From assembly GCA_038206235.1 (NCBI GenBank), contig JBBRBB010000046.1:1-21197 (forward strand): a DNA stretch of 21,197 bases, given 5' to 3'. A model generated the notes under the pieces. The model was not told where the DNA came from and made no database searches. It saw only the letters and a program-made list of their open reading frames with translations. Every line of letters starts with the position of its first letter. The stretch's first letter is position 1. Positions 6,501 to 13,811 of this stretch are shown here, in pieces. A program made the translations under genes and the position numbers. Origin of the DNA: JBBRBB01 sp038206235. Its GTDB lineage: Bacteria > Bacteroidota > Bacteroidia > Chitinophagales > Chitinophagaceae.

Positions 6501-7669
6501 TTTCCAACCTCATTTTTGGCAATGTCTCTATTGTTTGCTGTACTTTTTGCGGTCAATAGTTTGAAGTCCGGCTTTGACACAAATAAATCACCTACAATTT
6601 CTTTGATTTTATTTATTGTTGCTTTAATCGCTTCATCCGATTGGTCAATTCCTATCCAGTGTCTATTGTTTTGGTGTGCAGCTTTTAATGTTGTTCCAGA
6701 GCCACAAAAACAATCAAGCACAATACTATTTTCATGTGAAGATGTTTTAATAATAATGTCTAACATATCAGGATTTTTTTCTGTAGGATAAACAGGATAT
6801 TGCGGGTCTTTAAATTCCCAAATGTCTTGCATGCGTTTGCCTTCCTGTTCATCAAAATAAATTTTCTTTCTTGGATTTCCATTATCACTCCATTCTATTA
6901 ATCCCTGTTTATCTAATTTCTCCAGTTCTTTAACATCACTTCTCCAATGTCTTCCTTTCGGTGGCGTTAATCCCTTAAACAATTGAGATGTTTTTCCATT
7001 TTGAGTTTCGCCGGGTGCATGTAAAGGAATAGTTGTGTAATGCCTTCCGGCTTTATCAATCTTAGAAAATAATTTTAATTTATCGTCATCGGAATATGCA
7101 ATTTTTGGTTCATTCCAAATTAAGTTATTACTCTTTGAATAAAAGAGAATTAAATCTTTAATATTCCCGTATGCTTTGCGGCTGAAATTTTTTGGATTGC
7201 ATTTAACTCTTGTTATATCATTTCTAAAATTTTCAATTCCAAAAATTTCATCCATTATAATTTTTACATAGTGCCCGATTTTGTAATCAATATGCAAGTA
7301 GATTGAACCTTTATCAGATAAAAGCATTTTTAAAAGCACTAATCTTTCACGAAGAAATTCTATAAATTCTGCACCTTTCAAATTATCATGATATGCAACA
7401 TTTCCTTTTGAGCTATTACTAATTGTATTTGCTCTGCCATCTGTGATTGTAAAAATATTGTTGGTTGCAAAAGGCGGGTCAATATAAATTAAATCAATTT
7501 CTCCTTTTAAATCAAACTTTGTAATGAGTTGTTTCAAAGCAATTAAATTATTTGCCTGAATAAGCATGTTGTGGCTTAAACTTGAATTGCTTTGTTCAAG
7601 TTCTATATCAGGAATATTTTCAAAAATTTCCTTTTCACTTTTCTTATTTACGTATTGCAGCTTCATCAT
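6497..7669 (-). CDS. Type II DNA methyltransferase, beta class (N6-A or N4-C)
   Basis: Site-specific amino-methyltransferase using S-adenosylmethionine. Catalytic motif IV DPPF is at 64-67 (IYIDPPFATN) and the SAM-binding motif I FCGSGT is at 321-326. Catalytic before SAM-binding motif defines the beta class. YPTEKNPDML (295-304) is the usual YPT-x-K element, with N in place of the common P after K. The stretch at about 190-290 between the motifs is the likely target-recognition region. The start lies 3 bp after the stop of the restriction enzyme gene, so the two form an operon with R before M. The product would protect host sites from that enzyme. The recognition sequence cannot be read off. 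The length of 390 residues is normal and no motif is broken. Confidence 0.88.
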   Translation of the reverse strand: MMKLQYVNKKSEKEIFENIPDIELEQSNSSLSHNMLIQANNLIALKQLITKFDLKGEIDLIYIDPPFATNNIFTITDGRANTISNSSKGNVAYHDNLKGAEFIEFLRERLVLLKMLLSDKGSIYLHIDYKIGHYVKIIMDEIFGIENFRNDITRVKCNPKNFSRKAYGNIKDLILFYSKSNNLIWNEPKIAYSDDDKLKLFSKIDKAGRHYTTIPLHAPGETQNGKTSQLFKGLTPPKGRHWRSDVKELEKLDKQGLIEWSDNGNPRKKIYFDEQEGKRMQDIWEFKDPQYPVYPTEKNPDMLDIIIKTSSHENSIVLDCFCGSGTTLKAAHQNNRHWIGIDQSDEAIKATINKIKEIVGDLFVSKPDFKLLTAKSTANNRDIAKNEVGN

Positions 7670-7672
7670 TGA

Positions 7673-8455
7673 TTAGATTTGATACAGAAATTCTCGCAGC
7701 ACTAAACTGCTCATGATATTTAGTTCTTTATACTTTGTTGTAATATCCTTATACATCTTATTATTTCCTTTAATGTACAAAACACCGTCGAGAATTGCAA
7801 CTTTAATTGCATTTACCCTTTTGAATTGAACCGTGCTGATTGCGTCATTGAATTGTGCATTTTGATGTCCACCAAAATCAGTTAAAAATTTTGCTTCACC
7901 AATCACATATTTACCATTAAATCTTCCAATAAAATCAAGTCCTTTTGTGTGTTTATAATTTAATTGTTTAAAAGCGAAAGCCATTAATTGAGCATCGCTT
8001 CCGTTAAGAATAGCGTCTTCATTGTTTGAAGTAAATTCATCTATTGATGAGGGTTGAACGCCTAATGCTTTACTGTTTAGCCAGCGTCGGAAGAAGGGGC
8101 CAATTTGCCTGTTCGTTTCTTTAGGTTCACTGCATCTTGCATAAATTTTATCTAATCCCATCTCATACAAACGTCCACAAATTCTATTGATAGTTTTCGG
8201 ATTTCTTTCAATTGATTTTGGGTCTCTTTTGAGATAGGCAATGTAACTGTCCTTAATGGGAAATAGTTTAAACTTGAGTAATTCGCTCATTAATGTTTCA
8301 TTGTCTTTCTTGCTAAAAGCCTTTTCAATAAGTGCCCAGCCCTCTTTATGAACTTCCCGAATGCCTTCGGGAATAGTTGGATAAACATGAAAAAGATCGT
8401 CAAGATAGCTTCGTTGATTTGCGTACTCTATGCTTAACTCTGTCCAATAGTTCAT
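7673..8455 (-). CDS. Putative type II restriction endonuclease (PD-(D/E)xK)
   Basis: A 260-residue protein directly upstream of a DNA methyltransferase. It contains GLDFIGRFNGKYVIGEAKF at about 172-190, a PD-(D/E)xK nuclease core with likely catalytic D174, E187 and K189. GPFFRRWL (119-126) and GGHQNAQF (195-202) look like conserved patches of one restriction-enzyme family, but I cannot name the family or the target site. It would cut DNA at sites left unmethylated by the partner. No C-protein gene is present. A TATATTTG box ends 4 bases before the ATG, so the transcript may be leaderless, leaving little room for a ribosome-binding site. The gene is AT-rich like its partner, in keeping with acquisition. 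Confidence 0.7.
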   Translation of the reverse strand: MNYWTELSIEYANQRSYLDDLFHVYPTIPEGIREVHKEGWALIEKAFSKKDNETLMSELLKFKLFPIKDSYIAYLKRDPKSIERNPKTINRICGRLYEMGLDKIYARCSEPKETNRQIGPFFRRWLNSKALGVQPSSIDEFTSNNEDAILNGSDAQLMAFAFKQLNYKHTKGLDFIGRFNGKYVIGEAKFLTDFGGHQNAQFNDAISTVQFKRVNAIKVAILDGVLYIKGNNKMYKDITTKYKELNIMSSLVLREFLYQI

Positions 8456-8459
8456 GTAT

Positions 8460-8467
8460 CAAATATA
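8460..8467 (-). promoter_or_regulatory. Bacteroidota -7 box for the restriction-modification operon
   Basis: TATATTTG on the minus strand fits TAnnTTTG exactly and ends 4 bases before the ATG at 8455. Transcription would start at or next to the start codon. No well-spaced -33 element is seen. Confidence 0.45.
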
Positions 8468-8620
8468 AGAGAAAGTCCAAGCTTTACGAATGTCTTTTTA
8501 CGAGTTCTGAGGGTGAGTTAGTACAGCAAATATCTGCTATATGAAATAGAAAACTATGATGTAATTATTAATAGTGTGCATCATGCAAAAAGAAAACCGA
8601 AGTTTTAGTGGTACCATATT

Positions 8621-8637
8621 CTGATAATTTTTATCAG
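8621..8637. repeat. Small palindrome between divergent genes
   Basis: ctgataa-ttt-ttatcag, a perfect 7-bp inverted repeat, lies 28 bp before a promoter-like box of the downstream PIG-L gene. It could be an operator or a weak hairpin. Nothing else is seen between 8468 and 8660. Confidence 0.3.
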
Positions 8638-8664
8638 CGGCAAACACACTCCCGTTTATGCGCT

Positions 8665-8672
8665 TATCTTCG
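8665..8672 (+). promoter_or_regulatory. -7-like box for the PIG-L deacetylase gene
   Basis: TATCTTCG matches the TAnnTT(T/C)G form of the Bacteroidota -7 element and lies 15 bases before the ATG at 8688, the same spacing class as for ribBA. No -33 element is evident. Confidence 0.4.
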
Positions 8673-8687
8673 TTTTAAATAATATGG

Positions 8688-11183
8688 ATGAAAAAATTAT
8701 TCAAATCTCCGGCTTTCAAACTTTTACATTTTACATTTTATATTTTTTGTTTTACATTTCTCAATGCACAGCCACCGCCTTCATACAGCAGTTCAGAAAT
8801 TTACTTGCAGTTAAATAAACTGAATGTGCTTGGCAGTGTATTGTATATCGCTGCGCATCCTGATGATGAGAACACAAGGCTGCTTGCCTATTTCTCAAAA
8901 GAAAAACAATACCGCACCGGTTATTTAAGCTTAACACGCGGCGATGGCGGGCAAAATTTAATTGGCGATGAACAGGGCATTGAATTGGGATTGATAAGAA
9001 CACAGGAGCTTTTATCCGCAAGAAGAATTGACGGCGCTGAACAATTCTTTAGCCGTGCTTACGATTTTGGTTATTGTAAAACGGCACAGGAGGCAATGGA
9101 TACATGGGGGCATGATAAAATTTTAAGTGATGTGGTTTGGGTAATAAGAAAATTTCAGCCCGATGTAATCATCACAAGATTTCCCGGCGATGAAAGGGCA
9201 GGGCATGGGCATCATGCAGCTTCTTCGTTACTCGCTAATGAAGCATTTACTGCGGCTGCTGATGTAAAAAAATTTCCTGAGCAATTTCAATATGGCGTGG
9301 AACCCTGGCAGGCAAAAAGAATTGTATGGAACACATTTAATTTCGGAGGGAATAATACTATTGACAGCACGCAATTCAAGCTTGATGTGGGTGTGTACAA
9401 TAATTTATTGGGAAAAAGTTATGGTGAGATTGCCAGTGAAAGCCGCAGCCAGCACAAGAGCCAGGGCTTTGGTGTGCCCCGGCAGCGCGGGCAAACATTC
9501 GAATTTTTTTCGGCAACAGGTGGCGATGCACCAAAGAATGATTTGATGGATGGGGTAATTATATCCTGGCAAAGAGTAAAAGGTGGTGATGCAATTCAGC
9601 AGCAGGTAAATAATATCCTATCACAATATAATTTTTCGCATCCTGAAAATTCCGTCAAAGCCTTAGTTCAATTATATCATTCCATTAAAGCATTGCCTGA
9701 TGGCTATTGGAGAAATAAAAAACTGAATGAAGTAAAGCAACTCATTATTGAATGCAGCGGCTTATTTGCCGAAGCCACAGCGGGCAACGAATATGCAGTG
9801 CAAGGCGATAGTTTAAAGCTTCAATTTTTCGTGAATAAAAGGAATGATGTAAACATTGTTTGGAAGAAGGTGCAATTAAATTCTTTTGATTCATCACTCA
9901 ATAAAAATCTTCCTTATAACCAAAATACAAACTTTACGAAAACGATGTATGTGTCTGCTGATGAAAAAATATCACAGCCTTACTGGTTAGAGAAACCTTT
10001 GCTTTCAGGCAGCTTTGATGTAAGCAACCAGCAAATGATTGGCAAGCCGGAGAATGATGCCGCATACACAGCAGCGTTTACATTCAATATTGAAGGAACA
10101 GACTTTATAGTTGAGCGTCCTGTTCAATATAAATACACCGACCCTGTTAAAGGAGAAGTTTATCAGCCCCTGCGTATAGTGCCTGCTGTTACAGGAAAAT
10201 TAGACGAGCCGCTTTATGTGTTCACAAATGATAAAACAAAAAATGTGCAACTGCAGTTGCATTCAAAAAAGAAAATGGATTCATTAAATGTGCAATTGCA
10301 AACTTCAAATGGATTTAAAATAACTAACAATGAATTAAACACAGCAATCAATGCAAATGGAGAAGCAACATTGAATGCAACGATTGTGAATATTCAGCCA
10401 GCTGCTGCAGTTTTATCTGCGAAGGGAAAACAACATAATGCAGAACTTAATTTATTGGAAGAAAGAAAAATTCAATACGACCATATTCCAAACATTCTTT
10501 ACTACAAGCCGCTGACAGCAAAGCTTGAAAAGATTGATGCAGTTGTAAAGGGAAAAAATATCGGCTATATAGTGGGAGCAGGTGATAAGGTGCCGCAGGC
10601 ATTACAGCAAATGGGTTATACTGTTTCGTTGTTGCAGCTGCAGGACATATCGGATGAAAAACTAAAACAATTCGATGCAGTTGTTACAGGAATCAGAGCA
10701 TATAATGTGCACGACTGGCTGAACGAAAAACACGATGTGCTGATGCGTTATGTTGAAAACGGCGGTAATATGATTGTGCAATACAACACCATTAATTTTA
10801 TCAGCAATATTCCGGCGCAAATAGGTCCTTATAATTTTTCTATTAGCCGTACAAGGGTTACTGATGAAAAAGCAGAAGTAAAAATTTTATTACCGAATGA
10901 GCTTGCATTAAATTATCCAAACAAAATAACAGTAAAAGATTTTGAAGGCTGGGTGCAGGAGCGCAGCATTTACCAGGCAGAGCAATTCGATAATCATTTC
11001 ACCGCGCCACTTGCCATGCATGATGCGAATGAAGCAGAAAGCAAGGGCAGCCTCATCATTGCAAAATATGGCAAGGGAAATTTTGTTTACACCGGCCTGG
11101 TTTTCTTTAGAGAGTTGCCCGCTGGTGTTGCAGGTGCTTATCGCTTAATGGCAAATTTAATTGGGCTGCCGCAGAATAAATAA
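8688..11183 (+). CDS. Secreted PIG-L family deacetylase with C-terminal amidotransferase-like domain
   Basis: Large (831-residue) exported hydrolase. A signal peptide (about 1-27) ends LNA before QPPP. The LmbE/PIG-L zinc-amidase domain follows: AHPDDE at 56-61 and HGHHAAS at 173-179 supply the metal-binding His/Asp residues. Enzymes of this family remove N-acetyl groups from GlcNAc-containing compounds such as GlcNAc-inositol or sugar conjugates; the substrate here is unknown. The middle (about 350-610) reads as beta-sandwich sequence. The last ~210 residues (from IGYIVGAGDKV) resemble a ThuA-like/class I glutamine-amidotransferase fold with no obvious catalytic Cys-His pair. The second ATG (8688) was chosen over 8684 because only that frame is open. 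It is a single gene, probably periplasmic or cell-surface. Confidence 0.88.
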   Translation: MKKLFKSPAFKLLHFTFYIFCFTFLNAQPPPSYSSSEIYLQLNKLNVLGSVLYIAAHPDDENTRLLAYFSKEKQYRTGYLSLTRGDGGQNLIGDEQGIELGLIRTQELLSARRIDGAEQFFSRAYDFGYCKTAQEAMDTWGHDKILSDVVWVIRKFQPDVIITRFPGDERAGHGHHAASSLLANEAFTAAADVKKFPEQFQYGVEPWQAKRIVWNTFNFGGNNTIDSTQFKLDVGVYNNLLGKSYGEIASESRSQHKSQGFGVPRQRGQTFEFFSATGGDAPKNDLMDGVIISWQRVKGGDAIQQQVNNILSQYNFSHPENSVKALVQLYHSIKALPDGYWRNKKLNEVKQLIIECSGLFAEATAGNEYAVQGDSLKLQFFVNKRNDVNIVWKKVQLNSFDSSLNKNLPYNQNTNFTKTMYVSADEKISQPYWLEKPLLSGSFDVSNQQMIGKPENDAAYTAAFTFNIEGTDFIVERPVQYKYTDPVKGEVYQPLRIVPAVTGKLDEPLYVFTNDKTKNVQLQLHSKKKMDSLNVQLQTSNGFKITNNELNTAINANGEATLNATIVNIQPAAAVLSAKGKQHNAELNLLEERKIQYDHIPNILYYKPLTAKLEKIDAVVKGKNIGYIVGAGDKVPQALQQMGYTVSLLQLQDISDEKLKQFDAVVTGIRAYNVHDWLNEKHDVLMRYVENGGNMIVQYNTINFISNIPAQIGPYNFSISRTRVTDEKAEVKILLPNELALNYPNKITVKDFEGWVQERSIYQAEQFDNHFTAPLAMHDANEAESKGSLIIAKYGKGNFVYTGLVFFRELPAGVAGAYRLMANLIGLPQNK

Positions 11184-11246
11184 ATTCATGGAAAAATATA
11201 ATCTCTTCAGAAACTGTTTTTGTTTCAATAACGATTAAACTTTCAC

Positions 11247-11771
11247 ATGTTTGATTTTTTAAAAATTATTATATCTTTTTTTAATGAAACCGGAATTGAA
11301 TATATGCTTTCAGGCAGCGTAGCGCTGAGTGCATATACTTTACCAAGAGCGACAAGGGATTTTGATTTTGTAGTGCATTTGAATTCAAAAGATATTGAAC
11401 CACTTACCAATTATTTTAAGAAAGGATATTACTGTGATGCAGATGCTGTAAAGGAGGCTGTGAAAGACCACAGCATGTTTAATATTATAGATTATACTTC
11501 TGGGTTTAAAGCAGATTTTGTAATTCTTAAAAATGAGCCCTTTCGCAGAACAGAATTTAGCCGGCGGATAAAAATAGACCTTTATGGAATGTCTGTTTAC
11601 ATTGTTTCACCGGAAGACCTTCTGCTTTCGAAATTAATTTGGATTCAGGGTTTTCAAAGCGCTATGCAAATGGAAGATATTAAAAATCTTGCGGTGCTGC
11701 AAAATCTTGATTGGTCGTATATTAATACTTGGATACAATCGCTAAAAATAAATACATTTAAACTGTTTTAA
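11247..11771 (+). CDS. Second small nucleotidyltransferase, toxin-antitoxin-like
   Basis: A 174-residue nucleotidyltransferase-fold protein: MLSGSVALSAYTLPRATRDFDFVV at about 20-43 supplies the GS and D-x-D elements (D38, D40), and a later acid lies in KADFVIL. It is clearly related in layout to the protein at 4111-4572 but longer, with G-S in place of G-G. A small partner gene follows after 4 bp (11776-11949), the reverse of the order in the first module. It may be a toxin-antitoxin or abortive-infection type pair, or a tRNA/protein-modifying enzyme; activity cannot be told from sequence. It sits alone between the deacetylase and a convergent T9SS gene. Confidence 0.65.
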   Translation: MFDFLKIIISFFNETGIEYMLSGSVALSAYTLPRATRDFDFVVHLNSKDIEPLTNYFKKGYYCDADAVKEAVKDHSMFNIIDYTSGFKADFVILKNEPFRRTEFSRRIKIDLYGMSVYIVSPEDLLLSKLIWIQGFQSAMQMEDIKNLAVLQNLDWSYINTWIQSLKINTFKLF

Positions 11772-11775
11772 TGCG

Positions 11776-11949
11776 ATGACAGACACACCTGAACATATAA
11801 AACAACTTCAATTAAAAATATGGCTTTCTAAAACTCCGGCTGAAAGATTAAAGCAATTTTTAGAAGATAATGACGCTTTATTTGAATTTTCTGCTAAAGC
11901 AAAAGAAGCACTTGAAGAAATTCGTAAGCTCAATTCATCAATAAAATAA
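11776..11949 (+). CDS. 57-aa partner of second nucleotidyltransferase
   Basis: A 57-codon gene starting 4 bp after the nucleotidyltransferase stop. Its product reads as mostly alpha-helical, with IWLSKT-PAERLKQFLEDN at about 15-32 and a Lys/Glu-rich helix after that. W-x2-K-T-x2-E-R-L is identical in spacing to the 67-aa partner at 4572-4775. An ATG 5 bases earlier gives only two codons and was rejected. It is likely the cognate partner or antitoxin of the nucleotidyltransferase; this is inferred from pairing and the shared motif. Confidence 0.6.
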   Translation: MTDTPEHIKQLQLKIWLSKTPAERLKQFLEDNDALFEFSAKAKEALEEIRKLNSSIK

Positions 11950-11959
11950 TTATAGCTAA

Positions 11960-11988
11960 AACCTGTCAGGTTCTAAGCCTGACAGGTT
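11960..11988. terminator. REP-like palindrome, bidirectional terminator
   Basis: aacctgtcagg at 11960-11970 and cctgacaggtt at 11978-11988 form a perfect 11-bp stem with a 7-nt loop between two convergent genes. Its acctgt-x-agg core resembles the larger palindrome at 20903-20939, so this may be a dispersed repeat as well as a terminator. Confidence 0.6.
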
Positions 11989-11995
11989 GTATTAC

Positions 11996-13313
11996 TTATT
12001 TCTCAATCACAAATTTTACCCCGCTTTGCTCGCTGCCATTGTTTACCTGCAAATTGTAAATACCATTTATAAGATAAGATAAATTGAGCTGGTAAGTATT
12101 GATGCCTTTTATTGCCTGTTCTGTTTTTGTGAACATAAGCTTGCCTGTTTTATCATACACACGCAGTTGCACATTGCCTGCAGTGTTGCTGTTGTATGTT
12201 ACTGTAACAATTCCGTGAGATGGGTTGGGAGAAATGGAAATATTATTTAAAATTTTGCCGCAGCTATTAATAACCGTTATAACATCTGATAGCTGGCTGC
12301 ATTCCCTGCTGGTGTAAACTACAACTCTGTACCTGCCCGGTGCTGTTGCAGTGTAAGTTCTATCTGTTGCACCTTCAATCTTAACTCCGTCTTTTAACCA
12401 CTGCTGTTCTACACCTGCACTATGATCTACTATTAATTTTACAGAACCAGTTGCACACAAATCACGACCATCTACTGCTGCAACTTTTGCGCTGGGCGGG
12501 CAGCCGAGTTTTACTACCCAATAATCATAACTATAAAGAGAGGTGCCCCAATTTTTCTGTGTTTTATCGCCACCAATATCAGAAGAGGAGTAACCACCTA
12601 AAATATAACCGCCGTCTGTTGTTTGCTCAAGAGAAAATATTGCCTCACTTCGATCTCCCCCGAAACGAGCATTCCATTGTTTTATACCGTTTATATCAAT
12701 TTTTACAATCCAGAAATCATCACTTCCCCGGCTAGATTGCGTTTTATCTCCACTAATATCTGAGATGGAATAACCACCTAAAATATAACCGCCATCCGTG
12801 GTTTGATGAAGGGAACGGAGACCATCGTAATCACTTCCTCCAAAAGATTTATCCCATTGTTTTACCCCATTGGCGTCAATTTTCACGAGCCAATAATCAG
12901 TAAGCCCGTAATTAACTTCCGTTCTGTCACCATTATTACCAGAATAGGATTCACCACCCAAAATGTAACCGCCATCTGTTGTTTGCTGAAGGGAGTATAG
13001 GTAATCATCATTCGTTCCGCCAAAGCGCTTATCCCACTGTTTTACACCATTTGCATCAATTTTTACCACCCAATAATCATAACCACCGCGGCCGCCTTCA
13101 GTTTTATCACCATTCAATGCCGGAAGATGAATAGCCTCCTAAAATATAGCCGCCATCATTTGTTTGCTGAGGAGAATTTAATTCATCATCGGATGTTCCT
13201 CCAAAACGATAATCCCATTGCTTGGGGAGAGGAGATTGTGCAAATAATGTTGCACTTAATAAGCATTGCAGCAGAAGGAGTGCTGCGTGTTTTAGTGAAA
13301 AATTCTTTTTCAT
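11996..13313 (-). pseudogene. T9SS repeat protein, copy 1 (frameshifted)
   Basis: Surface or secreted cargo of the type IX system, interrupted by a frameshift. From the ATG at 13313 a signal peptide (MKKNFSLKH...LFAQ) is followed by four ~60-residue repeats of the form KQWD-x-RFGG...QQTTDGGYILGG...GDKT...DYWVVKID. These are followed by an Ig/PKD-like segment with two cysteines, and a type A sorting domain (ISPNPSHG...VKFVIEK). In the first repeat the frame breaks near 13115: G-I is followed by EW-stop, where removing one base gives G-I-N-G-D-K-T. Everything after it is intact, so the lesion is recent or an assembly error. It is paralogous to 13812-15656 and to the partial gene at 21116. Confidence 0.8.
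12500..13223 (-). repeat. Four tandem 180-bp coding repeats
   Basis: The cctaaaatat(a/g) landmark recurs at about 12597, 12777, 12957 and 13137, exactly 180 bp apart. Each unit encodes a 60-residue repeat; the last on the minus strand has four extra codons (TSLY). The same unit makes up the array at 14313-15566. Confidence 0.85.
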
Positions 13314-13772
13314 AATTGTAGTTTTTATTAGTGAATAGAAATGACAATTTTGTTTCACCTGGTGCAGAGTGTGCATCGTTGAAAAAGTAATGAACTGTAA
13401 AGTTCCCGGGTTTTTGTGTGCAAGTCAATCCCATAAATATGGTATTTTTTACAGTGAGCAATACCGTCTAATGGTTTTCTTAATGCCTTGCGTGTGATAT
13501 TTCTAATGAATCTGTTTGCTTATAACAAGTTGGTAATTCAAGAATAGGTATGTGGATTTAAGGATTTATAAAGCTACGTACTTTTTCTCTTGAAAGAAAA
13601 AATACCAAAAAGGTCAAGAACGAATGATATACAGCCCATTCGTTCATGCGCCTTGATTAAGCTGTTGTACTACTGTTACTTCAACTGTTGAGCCCTGATG
13701 TTTAATCCAAAGTGCGTGGACTATTGTTAAGTTTTCTTTCTTTTAAGTTTTCCTTTTACTGTGATTAAATGA
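13314..13772. other. Intergenic stretch between the two T9SS paralogs
   Basis: I find no convincing gene here. There is a 9-bp hairpin, gaacgaatg/cattcgttc (13618-13626 and 13637-13645), just after an imperfect palindrome (tttttct...aagaaaaa, about 13582-13601) that reads into accaaaaagg. The combination looks like a dispersed intergenic repeat. No clear TAnnTTTG promoter for copy 1 could be placed. Confidence 0.35.
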
Positions 13773-13806
13773 GAAAGCCATTACGCACAGGTACGTAATG
13801 GCTTTC
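13773..13806. terminator. Strong hairpin after T9SS copy 2
   Basis: gaaagccattacg at 13773-13785 and cgtaatggctttc at 13794-13806 form a perfect 13-bp stem with an 8-nt loop, 5 bp beyond the stop codon. A related agcca...taatggct hairpin follows the third paralog at 21060-21093, so the terminator was duplicated along with the gene. Confidence 0.75.
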
Positions 13807-13811
13807 GACTT

